From Methylomonas sp. (lineage in GTDB: Bacteria > Pseudomonadota > Gammaproteobacteria > Methylococcales > Methylomonadaceae), in contig JALSLW010000059.1 of assembly GCA_026988155.1 (NCBI GenBank), positions 1 through 49,718 of the forward strand: DNA of 49,718 nt, in the 5' to 3' direction. Under the pieces are notes generated by a model. That model made no database searches and was not told the DNA's origin. It saw only the letters and a list, made by a program, of their open reading frames with translations. A program made the translations under genes and the position numbers. Shown in pieces: positions 10,645 to 19,406 of this stretch. How positions within the stretch are numbered: position 1 is the first letter of the stretch; each line of letters opens with the position of its first letter.

Positions 10645-11004
10645 ATGAAAAAAATATTAATAATTGCGTTAACACTAGGCATGTCATGGAGCCAATGGGT
10701 TTCTGCCCATGCCATTATGGTAAAGTCCGCTCCTGAAAAAGAGTCTTCTAGCAATGTTATACCTACTCAAGTTGAAGTATGGTTTGATGATGCTGTTGGT
10801 CCCAAATACACTTCCCTTGCCGTTGTTAACACTAAAGGAGAACGTGTAGACAACGGAGATGCCGCCCTTGATACATTTGATAGATCACACCTGACCACCA
10901 CTCTTAAAAACATTAGCACTGGGCGTTATGGCGTAAGATACAGAGTACAGTCAGCCGATGGCCATATTGTAACCGGAAAGTTTTTCTTTGAAATCACAGA
11001 ATAA
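10645..11004 (+). CDS. copC: CopC-type periplasmic copper-binding protein
   Basis: 119 residues, the normal CopC length. A signal peptide ends VSAHA, so the mature protein would begin with the copper-ligating N-terminal histidine that is typical of CopC. The C-terminal SADGHIVTGKFFF matches the second conserved histidine region (SxDGHxxxG). CopC proteins bind Cu(II) in the periplasm and in many bacteria work with the CopD membrane importer; no copD is seen here. It sits 19 bases after the BNR lipoprotein and 45 before the PmoD-like gene, so the three probably form an operon. Confidence 0.93.
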   Translation: MKKILIIALTLGMSWSQWVSAHAIMVKSAPEKESSSNVIPTQVEVWFDDAVGPKYTSLAVVNTKGERVDNGDAALDTFDRSHLTTTLKNISTGRYGVRYRVQSADGHIVTGKFFFEITE

Positions 11005-11049
11005 TTTTTCTCTTAGCCCAATATCTTATTATCTTAAAGCGAGGATGCA

Positions 11050-11676
11050 GTGAAAAAAACTATTTTTACTTTGTTACTTACCTTCAGTATTTCATTCTTT
11101 TTCAGTAATGCAATAGCGCTAGAAAAAAAACAGTCCGCATATGACCCAATGAAATCAATGGAGTGCATGGTCACTACTGATTTTTATATTGTTCATTTAA
11201 CCTCTTATCAACCGCCAAAACCAGGCGCAGAAAAAAGGCATAAATTTAAGCCTTTTTGTAAGGAACTTCCCGAAGCCGGTCCAAGTTTTCTAGCCATTGA
11301 TCTCATGGACAAAGATACACGCACCATGCCTATTGGAATGCAGGTATTCGAGCTTATTGACAACCCAGAAGGCGGCGAGATGATAAATGGCAAGTCTCTT
11401 GCTGTCATCCCTCCCAAATTACATAAAACGGGGGTTGCACAAATCCAGGTCGACTTTCCAAAGCCAGGCCATTATGTTTTAGTCGCCAGCATCGGCGACG
11501 ATATGTTTGCAGATAAAATCCGCATTCCTTTACGGGTAGGTATTGGTTCAGCTTTTGACATAACGGTTATATATCCTTATCTGTTTTTTATTCTTATAGC
11601 TGCGATTGTTTATGGCATATACCGCTTCTTTGTTTACCGCTATAACCTTAAGAACAGTACTGAGCAAAAAGAGTAA
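11050..11676 (+). CDS. pmoD: PmoD-like membrane-anchored copper protein
   Basis: 208 residues from a GTG start with GAGGA just upstream. The layout is a signal peptide (to about residue 24), a periplasmic domain, one C-terminal helix (about 174-195) and a short basic tail. This is the architecture of PmoD/AmoD, which in methane and ammonia oxidisers forms a CuA-like copper site from Cys and Met residues of two monomers. Candidate ligands are Met37, Cys39 and Met40 (SMECM) and Cys70 (FCKELP). Linkage to copC is also typical. The assignment rests on architecture, Cys/Met pattern and context, not on an alignment. The copy is not next to pmoCAB, which lies about 30 kb away. Confidence 0.7.
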   Translation: MKKTIFTLLLTFSISFFFSNAIALEKKQSAYDPMKSMECMVTTDFYIVHLTSYQPPKPGAEKRHKFKPFCKELPEAGPSFLAIDLMDKDTRTMPIGMQVFELIDNPEGGEMINGKSLAVIPPKLHKTGVAQIQVDFPKPGHYVLVASIGDDMFADKIRIPLRVGIGSAFDITVIYPYLFFILIAAIVYGIYRFFVYRYNLKNSTEQKE

Positions 11677-11762
11677 GCAAAGCTCTATTGCCCCTATGTC
11701 AACCTTTCCCCCCCTTCTTTCTAAAGAAAGGGTAATAAGACTTAAGACAACCTTCATTTATC

Positions 11763-13436
11763 ATGCCTAAAAAACGTGCTGGTTTTCGCAGATATATATC
11801 CTGCCGGGCCAGCGTTCAACTCTTCCTATACTTTGTTTTTTTTCCAATGCTTGCAACTGCCGATTGGAATTCAGGCATAACGATTGAAGATATATCAACC
11901 CGAATAGCTATTGATATTGCTACTGCCGGCGTACATGTGTCAATTGATCTTAAAGACGGTGCGGTCTCACAATTCTATGCTGGAAAAACTAAAGGCGACC
12001 TCAATCAATTTGCTTTAGAAGCCATAAAAATACAAACCGGTCAGCAACTGACACCCATTTTAAAATCCCCCATAAAAACTGACAGTAAAAATACTGCAGC
12101 CGCTGCCAGTGTTTTTTTCCCATTTTCAAAAGCCCAGCCCGAGCAATTGCGGATTATTCCTAACTTTAAGACTATTGAACAGGCAGGTGATAAATATATT
12201 ATTACGGTATCTCATCAAGGCTTGCCTGTTATTGATCATGGCGTTTTAACCTCCGCAGAAACATTGCAGCTCAATTGGCAAGACCCCTGGTATAGTCACT
12301 TTCTTAACCCAAAACTGCAACGTGGACATCGCGATCCAGTGATGGCTTTTCTATACATTGAGCCTCAGCAAATTAAAAGCGAAGTAGTTGTCAGAATTAA
12401 AGAAATGGCAAGCTGGACAAATTTAGATCTGCGCGATAAATCCATGATTTATCCTGATGAGTTTGCAGCCACAAAGCAAAAAATTGCTGATTTTTTATTA
12501 GCAAACAATAAATTAATAACTGGCGCCGTAACGAAGCCCACACTTGAGCGCGTTGATTACATTCGCATGGGCGCCTCTGGCATTCAGGCTTACAAACCGC
12601 AGCAAGCCCAAAAGCAGGTGGCTACATTAATCGGTGTGAGCATTATTTACCCCATTTCTTCTATTCCAGCAAAAATACAATGGCACTGGAATCTTTTTAA
12701 TGCAAAAATTCAGCAGGTGGCTATACGGGCTTATGATCCTGCTGGCTTATTCGACAGTTACGTAACCCCAAAATACCCTGTATTTGAATGGGAAAATATG
12801 CTGGCTGATATCGACTTGCCAGAGCTGCAAAACAAACCCAAAGTGGCTCTGGTTCCAGCAGACAGCGAACAGCAGGAAAACCATCAATACCTATTGCCAG
12901 GGATTATCAGCCTGGTCATTTTATTTTTTATCGGCTATAAATTCCACCCCGCCCGCTTACGTAAATACTCCCTCACCTTTCTTTTGCTTCTTTGCCTAGC
13001 CAGTGTTTATAGTTTTTTTAATAATAGCCAGACAAAGTTAGATAAGCAGCAGGCCAAACCAATCCTCAAGCAGCTATTATGGAATATCTATCAGGCTTTT
13101 GAAGCAACCCAGGAAGATGCAACATATGATCTGCTAGCTTACAGTGTCGATGGCAATTTAATAGAAAAGCTCTACCTGCAAAATCGTGAATCATTTCTGG
13201 CTCAAGATGGCGCCTGGTCAAAAGTCAGCAGTATAAAAATTCAAGGCATCAACAGCATTACTTTTGATGATGGCTATCTGCTTGACTGCGAATGGCTGGT
13301 GACAGGAGAAGTGATTCATTGGGGGCATCAGCACCGCCGAGATAATGTTTATCATGCGAATATTAAAATAGCCCCCATTGACGGCAATTGGAAAATTATT
13401 GGACTGGAATCCATTGGCCAACTGCGGGTTGATTGA
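11763..13436 (+). CDS. Hypothetical exported membrane protein in the copper cluster
   Basis: 557 residues. There is an N-terminal export signal (about 18-36), a long periplasmic region and two hydrophobic helices near residues 380-400 and 405-418. A C-terminal soluble domain ending VHANIKIAPIDGNWKIIGLE-like sequence (about 430-557) resembles small alpha+beta folds, but I cannot name it. The segment at about 300-330 (PAKIQWHWNLFNAKIQQVAI) is beta-like. It lies between the PmoD-like gene and the CopR-type regulator with short gaps (86 and 18 bases), so it is probably part of the same regulated set. No known family was recognised; a role in copper sensing or delivery is only inferred from position. 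Confidence 0.75.
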   Translation: MPKKRAGFRRYISCRASVQLFLYFVFFPMLATADWNSGITIEDISTRIAIDIATAGVHVSIDLKDGAVSQFYAGKTKGDLNQFALEAIKIQTGQQLTPILKSPIKTDSKNTAAAASVFFPFSKAQPEQLRIIPNFKTIEQAGDKYIITVSHQGLPVIDHGVLTSAETLQLNWQDPWYSHFLNPKLQRGHRDPVMAFLYIEPQQIKSEVVVRIKEMASWTNLDLRDKSMIYPDEFAATKQKIADFLLANNKLITGAVTKPTLERVDYIRMGASGIQAYKPQQAQKQVATLIGVSIIYPISSIPAKIQWHWNLFNAKIQQVAIRAYDPAGLFDSYVTPKYPVFEWENMLADIDLPELQNKPKVALVPADSEQQENHQYLLPGIISLVILFFIGYKFHPARLRKYSLTFLLLLCLASVYSFFNNSQTKLDKQQAKPILKQLLWNIYQAFEATQEDATYDLLAYSVDGNLIEKLYLQNRESFLAQDGAWSKVSSIKIQGINSITFDDGYLLDCEWLVTGEVIHWGHQHRRDNVYHANIKIAPIDGNWKIIGLESIGQLRVD

Positions 13437-13454
13437 AAAATATCCTTATCCATT

Positions 13455-14129
13455 ATGCGCATCTTAATCATAGAAGACGAAACCAAAACCTCTAACTTTT
13501 TATCTAAAGGATTAAAAGAAAATGGTTTTACTGTCGATACAGCCTGCAATGGAATTGATGGCTTAAATGCTCTGGAGCAAAACAGCTACGATTTAGCCAT
13601 TCTGGATATTATGCTGCCGCTGCTTGACGGATGGTCGGTATTATCTACGCTCAGAAACAAAGACATTCAAACCCGCGTTTTGCTGCTTACCGCCAGAGAT
13701 TCGATTGAAGATCGCGTTAAAGGGTTAGAATTAGGAGCTGATGACTACTTAGTCAAACCTTTTGCCTTTTCTGAATTATTAGCCCGAATACGCACCCTTT
13801 TGCGACGTGGCACGGCAGCAGAAATACAAAAAATTCAATGTGCCGATATGGAAATTGATGCCATAAAGCACCGTGTCACTCGAAAAGGAGTGCGTATTGA
13901 CTTAACGCCCAAAGAGTTTCAGTTATTACTGCTGCTTGCTCGCCACCCGGGAGAGGTTTTTTCCCGCACAGTCATTGCTGAACAGATCTGGGACATGAAT
14001 TTTGACAGTGACACCAATGTTGTTGATGTTGCTATCAGACGATTGCGCAATAAAGTGGACGACTCCTTTGAGGATAAATTAATTCATACCATTCGGGGTG
14101 TCGGATATGCCTTTGAACAAAGATCATAA
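13455..14129 (+). CDS. OmpR-family response regulator, heavy-metal (CopR/CusR) type
   Basis: 224 residues. The receiver domain (1-115) has the acidic pocket IIEDE, the phosphorylated Asp51 (LAILDIMLP) and Lys101 (YLVKPF). The C-terminal winged-helix DNA-binding domain includes LTPKEFQLLLLLARHPGEV and the recognition-helix region NVVDVAIRRLRNKVD. The short length and sequence resemble the CusR/CopR/CzcR subgroup, which responds to copper, silver or zinc. The kinase gene overlaps its end. It likely controls the preceding copC/PmoD-like genes, an inference from adjacency. Confidence 0.92.
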   Translation: MRILIIEDETKTSNFLSKGLKENGFTVDTACNGIDGLNALEQNSYDLAILDIMLPLLDGWSVLSTLRNKDIQTRVLLLTARDSIEDRVKGLELGADDYLVKPFAFSELLARIRTLLRRGTAAEIQKIQCADMEIDAIKHRVTRKGVRIDLTPKEFQLLLLLARHPGEVFSRTVIAEQIWDMNFDSDTNVVDVAIRRLRNKVDDSFEDKLIHTIRGVGYAFEQRS

Positions 14130-15585
14130 ACTGCCCTCATTGCAATCACTGGCTAAAAAACTGGCGATTCTCTACTCAACGACGACCTTCAGCGTATTAT
14201 TAATTGCTTCAGGCCTACTTTATTGGTCAGTGCTTGATCACCTGCAAAAAGAGCATCAAAGCTTACTGTCTGCAAAAATATTCGAGCTCAGACAATACTT
14301 CAAAGATTCATCTTTACTGGGTGAAACCTTATACAGCTTAATTGATACAGAACACCACCACTCACAGGCCACGCATTCCTCTGCTATACACCCAGGCATC
14401 CCCCATCACATCTTTTTACGCATTTTTGATGAGCAGGGCAATTTATTAATAGAATCCAGTACGCCTCAGCCATTACCCAAATCACTTAGTTTTCCCATCG
14501 TCGACCCGCAAGATACCCATTCCATTTCTATTATTAAAGTGAATCCAGAATCTGACCAGCTATTTTTGCTTGGCAGTGCATGGGCATCTACAGTAAGTGG
14601 CAAGCATCCCCGAAAAGTGCTGATACAGGCTCTTTTAAAACTATCTCCCGATGAAAGCCTTTTAACCGATTTTCGGCACACACTGATAGCAGTATTAATT
14701 TTTGGCGTATTAGCATCCGCTCTTACTGGCTTTTGGGTCACTCGCCGAGGGTTGCGCCCGTTGCGCCAAATCACAAAAACCATTCAAAATATTAACGTCC
14801 AGCAATTAAATGAACAGCTTAATTTAGAGCAGTGGCCCAAAGAAATCGCCTTATTAGCCAATGCCTTTAACCAAATGCTGACTAGACTAGATCAGTCATT
14901 TGCCCGTTTATCCCAGTTTTCAGCTGATTTAGCACATGAACTGCGTACTCCTGTAAACAATTTAATGGGAACTGCTGAAGTTGCCCTATCGAGAGAAAGG
15001 TCGCCTGAGGAATACCGCGAAATCTTAGAGTCTAATATCGAAGAATGCGGAAGAATTGCAAGAATGATCGATGAACTGCTTTTTTTAGCGCGTGCAGAAA
15101 ACCCTAAGACAGAGATTAACCGCAACATTTTTCCTATAGAAAATGAATTTAAGGTTATAACAGAGTTTTATGGCATGCTGGCATCTGAACAGCAAGTTGA
15201 AATATGCTATCAATCAAACCAAATTGAGCTTTATGCCGACCCCAGTCTTTTACGTCGCGTCTTAAGCAACTTACTTTCCAATGCCCTGCGCTATAGCAAA
15301 GCTAACGGGAGTATCACCCTAACTGCAACTTATCTTGCTGATAAGGCCGTAAAAATCACCATCACAGATACTGGTGAAGGTATTGATGAAGCTCTTTTGC
15401 CGCATATTTTTGACCGTTTTTTTCGCGCAGATAAATCACGTCAATATGATAGGCAGGGTTCTGGTCTAGGCCTTGCTATAGTAAAGTCTATTATGGATCT
15501 ACATGGAGGGCAGGTTTTAATCTCCAGCAAAATGGGGCAAGGCTCCCAGGTAAACCTTATTTTCCCCGCCCCTAAGTCAAAATAA
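14107..15585 (+). CDS. Heavy-metal sensor histidine kinase, CopS/CusS type
   Basis: 492 residues from the ATG at 14107, which overlaps the response-regulator gene (a GTG at 14098 would add three). Two membrane helices flank a periplasmic sensor rich in histidines (EHHHSQATHSSAIHPG, about residues 82-97), which suits metal sensing. Then come a HAMP linker, the phosphoacceptor helix LAHELRTPVNNLMG with His277, and the ATPase motifs NLLSNALRYS, ITDTGEGI and GSGLGLAIVKSI. The order and length match the CusS/CopS/CzcS family. It phosphorylates the regulator encoded just upstream; copper as the signal is inferred from the neighbouring copC and PmoD-like genes. Confidence 0.92.
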   Translation: MPLNKDHKLPSLQSLAKKLAILYSTTTFSVLLIASGLLYWSVLDHLQKEHQSLLSAKIFELRQYFKDSSLLGETLYSLIDTEHHHSQATHSSAIHPGIPHHIFLRIFDEQGNLLIESSTPQPLPKSLSFPIVDPQDTHSISIIKVNPESDQLFLLGSAWASTVSGKHPRKVLIQALLKLSPDESLLTDFRHTLIAVLIFGVLASALTGFWVTRRGLRPLRQITKTIQNINVQQLNEQLNLEQWPKEIALLANAFNQMLTRLDQSFARLSQFSADLAHELRTPVNNLMGTAEVALSRERSPEEYREILESNIEECGRIARMIDELLFLARAENPKTEINRNIFPIENEFKVITEFYGMLASEQQVEICYQSNQIELYADPSLLRRVLSNLLSNALRYSKANGSITLTATYLADKAVKITITDTGEGIDEALLPHIFDRFFRADKSRQYDRQGSGLGLAIVKSIMDLHGGQVLISSKMGQGSQVNLIFPAPKSK

Positions 15586-15651
15586 AAGAATTTGTACCAT
15601 TAAGCCCTATTACTTGGCATATTACACACTCATTTTTGAGTCAATATAAGC

Positions 15652-16203
15652 TTACAACTTATCAACATTAAGGATTGTTAACTTATCTGCCACTAATTTA
15701 CGGGAAAAATCTAGCGATACATAATTTGTTCCCACCCAGCGGGTAAAAACTTGCTGTGCCTTCGGTTCTCCGCCAATTACTTTTAATAGTGCAGCACCAT
15801 TAACACTGATTTCTGCAATTTCAACGGTAACAGTCGACTTATAATCAAGAAATTTCCCTCGTTCAGAGGCTTTATAATAAATCTCCAGCTTATCTCCAGG
15901 TTCAAACTCTACCGTAGTGGAAAAAAAACTGGATTTTGGCTTAACCTTGCCGGTATATTTATTCACCGTCTCAAAAGGCACCAGAAACATGACATCCCAT
16001 GCAAACGGTGTACAGTGAACCGGCCTGGAATCTTTGTAAAAGTGAACGGTATATTTTTCTCTATATGGCTGCTTGATTTTGCCTTTAGCCCAAAACCCGT
16101 GACAGTCAGCTAAAACTTCTGTGCCACCAGGAATATGCTCTGCCTGTGCAATAGTGGAAAATATACAAAAAATAAAACCTATTATTATTTGATGATGCTT
16201 CAT
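15652..16203 (-). CDS. Secreted or periplasmic protein of unknown function
   Basis: 183 residues from the ATG at 16203, chosen because GAGGGGGC lies just upstream; a longer reading from 16224 would add seven residues that encode this ribosome site. A signal peptide (MKHHQIIIGFIFCIFSTIAQA) is followed by a soluble domain with two cysteines (in DCHGFWAKGK and VHCTPF). The domain looks all-beta. I do not recognise a family. It is co-directional with, and about 120 bases downstream of, the ZnuA-like binding protein, so it may be the last gene of that ABC operon. Confidence 0.7.
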   Translation of the reverse strand: MKHHQIIIGFIFCIFSTIAQAEHIPGGTEVLADCHGFWAKGKIKQPYREKYTVHFYKDSRPVHCTPFAWDVMFLVPFETVNKYTGKVKPKSSFFSTTVEFEPGDKLEIYYKASERGKFLDYKSTVTVEIAEISVNGAALLKVIGGEPKAQQVFTRWVGTNYVSLDFSRKLVADKLTILNVDKL

Positions 16204-16325
16204 AACGCCCCCTCTTTCAGTCATAAAACCTAAAAAATCAGTTTTGAACAGTTTTCTAGATTCACACAGTCATAGCTTTTATTTTTATCAATCTTCACTT
16301 CCACCCAAAAAATCAACAATAAAAC

Positions 16326-17243
16326 CTATTCTTTATTAACAGCCTTTCTTAACCTTTCAATATTTTCATGCATTATGCTCATGAAATCTCCCGTTTCAGG
16401 TGCATTGGCAACAGGACTAAAAACAATGCTTTTTATCCCTAATTTTTCTAGCTTCAGCACGGTATCCGTCGCTGGTTCACCTTCCCACAGCATCCACTTA
16501 GCAGGATGGTTTTCAATGATTTCCTTTAACTTAGCCCATTGTTCATCAGTTGGTGCATCTTCCGGCTCCCAATGGACACTTTCTAGGTTCAATTTGTAAC
16601 GGTTTTTCATATACTGATAAACAGGATGGGAAGCCAGGAGTGGCTGTCCATTAAGCCTCTCCCCTATTTCAGTCAATTCTTTATCCAGATCCAATAATGC
16701 TTTTTGAAGTGGGATAAAATTCTGCTCAAAGACCGTATTTAATTTCGGCTTATTCCTTGATAATGCTTTAAAAACGGCTTTTGCCTGCTTCTCTGCCAAA
16801 GAAAAGTCCATCCATGTGGTAAAAGCAGTACCCACATGAGAGTGCTTGCCTCCCATGCCATGATTATGAGTAATGCCTTCCTTCAACATAATATAGGCAT
16901 CCCGGAATTCAGCAGAGGTATTTACTAGCTTAAATAAAGGCAGCGAAACTTTTGGCAGCCATTTTGCATAATTGGCACCATTAAGCAGGATCATATCAGC
17001 TTTTTGCAATTCAGCGATTTGTTCGGCTTTAGGTGACCAAAATGCAGGATCAATATCAGCAGGCATTGGCAACGTAACATTGGCATGCTTGCCTGCAATT
17101 TTCTCTGCGAAAAACTTAATCGGGTAATTCACTGTATAAATATTTAAAGCGACTGATTCATCTGCGTGTACCTGACTACAGAAAAAAAACAGAATTGAAA
17201 AAATGATATTTTTTTGAATAAAACTTACGGTCAACTTATGCAT
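16326..17243 (-). CDS. ZnuA/TroA-like metal-binding protein of an ABC transporter, variant metal site
   Basis: 305 residues: a signal peptide, then the two-lobed TroA/ZnuA fold. The family pattern is visible in IAELQKADMILLNGANYAKW, a His-rich loop HNHGMGGKHSH near residues 126-136, and LLASHPVYQYM with the later histidine. The position of the first ligand histidine, normally at the end of the first strand, here reads YTVNYPIKFF, so it is replaced by Asn/Tyr. The DPAFWSP segment marks a non-classical subgroup. It follows an FtsX/MacB-type permease and a LolD-like ATPase instead of the usual ZnuBC, so the ligand may not be free zinc. A metal is likely; which one is unknown. Confidence 0.85.
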   Translation of the reverse strand: MHKLTVSFIQKNIIFSILFFFCSQVHADESVALNIYTVNYPIKFFAEKIAGKHANVTLPMPADIDPAFWSPKAEQIAELQKADMILLNGANYAKWLPKVSLPLFKLVNTSAEFRDAYIMLKEGITHNHGMGGKHSHVGTAFTTWMDFSLAEKQAKAVFKALSRNKPKLNTVFEQNFIPLQKALLDLDKELTEIGERLNGQPLLASHPVYQYMKNRYKLNLESVHWEPEDAPTDEQWAKLKEIIENHPAKWMLWEGEPATDTVLKLEKLGIKSIVFSPVANAPETGDFMSIMHENIERLRKAVNKE

Positions 17244-17251
17244 TATTATTG

Positions 17252-18433
17252 TTATGAAATAAATAGTTTATGGACGATTTCGCCTTGGAAATGTTGCAGT
17301 ACCAATAGTGCAGAATAACATAGCATCCCGCTGAACATTGCTATAATCAAGATTTCAGCACCTATTAATTTAACAACTGTACTGCGGCTGCACCCTAAAT
17401 GTAAAATAGTGCCTATTTCTTTTTGGCGCAATCGGAAAGACAGACTAAAGATAAGAAAAACAGCCAAAACCATGGCCATTGCAACAATCAAAACCACTGC
17501 ATCAATAAATTCCTTGATTTGAAAAATATTTCCTAGCAAATCTTCAATAACCTGTTTAGGTCTGACTATCTGCTGATTCTTTTGTTCCGATAAATAACGC
17601 CCCATCAAAATGGTTGCTGATTTTTCATCTTGAGGAACTGCTATGATTGAAGTTAGGGGATAAATTGAAGGGTCACCATGAAAATGGAATGATTCAAGGT
17701 TGGCTGTATTAATTTCGGTATACTGTTTGATTTTTGCGGAAGTAGTAATGGACTTCTCTGAGCGGCTTAGCACATCGCCTGACTGTTTGAGCGTTTTAAC
17801 ATCCTGATGCCCATGCCCTAATCCCTGAATGACCCAGGTGGTCTTCAAATCAACAAAAACGGCTTTATCATCAACTGAGTTTGTTTTATCAAGAATGCCG
17901 GTAACTTTCATTTTTAATGGGTAGACGCCCGCCAAGTCAAATAGGTTCTCAGGAGAGGACAGAATACTGTCGCCTACATTTATATTTAAACGGCTAGCAA
18001 CATCTGCACCGATAACGCATTCGCCAAGCATTGCAAATGCTCTTCCTGTCGAAATGGTACGTTTCCTAAACTCAAAATAATCTAGCGTAGTCCCCACAAT
18101 TGGATAGTCTCGGGCATGAAATCGCGTATACAGCGGTATCGGCAGAGCAAGATAGGAGTCCATTATTTTTTCAATGGCCTTCATGCTGATAAAATCTGGC
18201 TTTTCCTTGGAAAAATACAAAGAGTTCATCACTAAATCTAATGAATTGCCTTTTGCCCCCACCAGCAAAGGAGTCGTTGTCGCCCTGGACATTAACTGAT
18301 GCTCACTTTCATTAAGCAGTGTTTTAAGAGCAAAAGGAAGAAAAGAAACCAGGCTGATGCATAAAACGAGTGTTATAGTCTTAACCCGATTAAAAACAAT
18401 GTATCGCCATGCGAGATAGAAACTATCAATCAT
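17252..18433 (-). CDS. MacB/FtsX-type ABC permease
   Basis: 393 residues with the layout of FtsX/MacB/LolC permeases: one N-terminal helix (IVFNRVKTITLVLCISLVSF), a large periplasmic domain (about 45-280), then three C-terminal helices ending near residue 390 (LIVAMAMVLAVFLIFSLSF, LIGAEILIIAMFSGMLCY and one more). The cytoplasmic loop RLRQKEIGTILHLGCSR is the conserved coupling segment. Its start overlaps the ATPase stop by four bases (ATGA). Such permeases usually extrude or mechanically transmit substrates; here the next gene is a metal-type binding protein, which is unusual. Confidence 0.88.
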   Translation of the reverse strand: MIDSFYLAWRYIVFNRVKTITLVLCISLVSFLPFALKTLLNESEHQLMSRATTTPLLVGAKGNSLDLVMNSLYFSKEKPDFISMKAIEKIMDSYLALPIPLYTRFHARDYPIVGTTLDYFEFRKRTISTGRAFAMLGECVIGADVASRLNINVGDSILSSPENLFDLAGVYPLKMKVTGILDKTNSVDDKAVFVDLKTTWVIQGLGHGHQDVKTLKQSGDVLSRSEKSITTSAKIKQYTEINTANLESFHFHGDPSIYPLTSIIAVPQDEKSATILMGRYLSEQKNQQIVRPKQVIEDLLGNIFQIKEFIDAVVLIVAMAMVLAVFLIFSLSFRLRQKEIGTILHLGCSRSTVVKLIGAEILIIAMFSGMLCYSALLVLQHFQGEIVHKLFIS

Positions 18434-19113
18434 ACGGCCTCCGCCTCACAATATTGTTTAAAATCAATCACTCGGTCAAACCGATCCAAAAGTTCATGAT
18501 CATGTGTCACTGCAATTAAAGTGGCCTTATTGCTGTCAGCACTGCGAAAAAGGGTATCAAGAATTTTGGTTTTATTGCTCGGATCTAGATTGCCTGTTGC
18601 CTCATCAGCTAGAACCAACTTAGGCGAAATCATCATGGCCCTGCAGATGGCTGTCCGCTGTTTTTCCCCCTGCGACAAGGTATTTGTCAATCGTTTCATT
18701 TTATTTTGGATTCCCAACTCCAGAGCTAATTCACTTGCTCTGGTCCGCACCTGTGCATCTATTTTTAATGCCTGTGTGATTCTGTATGGGTGGAGAATAT
18801 TATCCTCCACATTAAGATAATCAAGCAATTCAAAATCTTGAAAAATAAACCCAATATTTGTAATCCGATAGTCTCTGCGCTGCGTATCTGAAAGCCGGCT
18901 TACAATTGTTCCATCAATTGAAACATGGCCTTTTTGCGGCACAATAATCCCGGAAATAAGTCTTAGCAAAGTTGTTTTTCCTGATCCGCTAGGGCCTATT
19001 ACGGCAACTTTTTCAGCATCGTCAATTTTCAGCTGAGGAATTGAAAGCCGGAATCCACTATTGCCATACGATAATTCCAGTGAATCTATATTAATCAAAC
19101 AAAAATCTCCCAT
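18430..19113 (-). CDS. LolD/MacB-type ABC transporter ATPase
   Basis: 227 residues. The Walker A motif is GPSGSGKTT (about residues 39-47), the Q-loop is GFIFQDFELL, the signature is LSQGEKQR (the family normally has LSGGE/LSGGQ), Walker B is LVLADEAT and the switch is THDHE. This is the LolD/FtsE/MacB subfamily. It is the first gene of the ABC operon. The ATG at 19113 is used, but GGGAGA right after it suggests that a TTG at 19098, giving MINIDSLELSY, may be the true start. The function of the whole ABC system is unknown. Confidence 0.9.
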   Translation of the reverse strand: MGDFCLINIDSLELSYGNSGFRLSIPQLKIDDAEKVAVIGPSGSGKTTLLRLISGIIVPQKGHVSIDGTIVSRLSDTQRRDYRITNIGFIFQDFELLDYLNVEDNILHPYRITQALKIDAQVRTRASELALELGIQNKMKRLTNTLSQGEKQRTAICRAMMISPKLVLADEATGNLDPSNKTKILDTLFRSADSNKATLIAVTHDHELLDRFDRVIDFKQYCEAEAV

Positions 19114-19314
19114 TTATTCGCTAAGTAGTTATTATGTTTAATAGCTTTCTTGAAATTTTCTATTTTTGTGCTACTCAAATCACCCCCCAAAAAAATCTTA
19201 TCCCTTCCTTCAGACACCGCAAACCATATAGCCTTAGGCAATTATAACAAATTTCAAACCGAATCATACATGCTTTAAATGCATATCAAAACCCCACGCC
19301 ATCTCACATTTATC

Positions 19315-19342
19315 TTGACATTAGACTTGTCTAAAGTAACAT
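19315..19342 (+). promoter_or_regulatory. Sigma70-like promoter with a palindromic operator-like spacer
   Basis: A perfect -35 TTGACA (19315-19320) and TAACAT (19337-19342) are separated by 16 bases. The spacer contains the perfect inverted repeat TTAGAC-TT-GTCTAA (19321-19334), placed exactly where a dimeric repressor or MerR-like activator would bind. It drives the 42-codon gene at 19407. Confidence 0.6.
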
Positions 19343-19406
19343 ATGTAGCTCGGGAGCCAGATAACTGGCACTTTAAATTTTCACAATAAAAAAAGGTAGG
19401 ACACTC

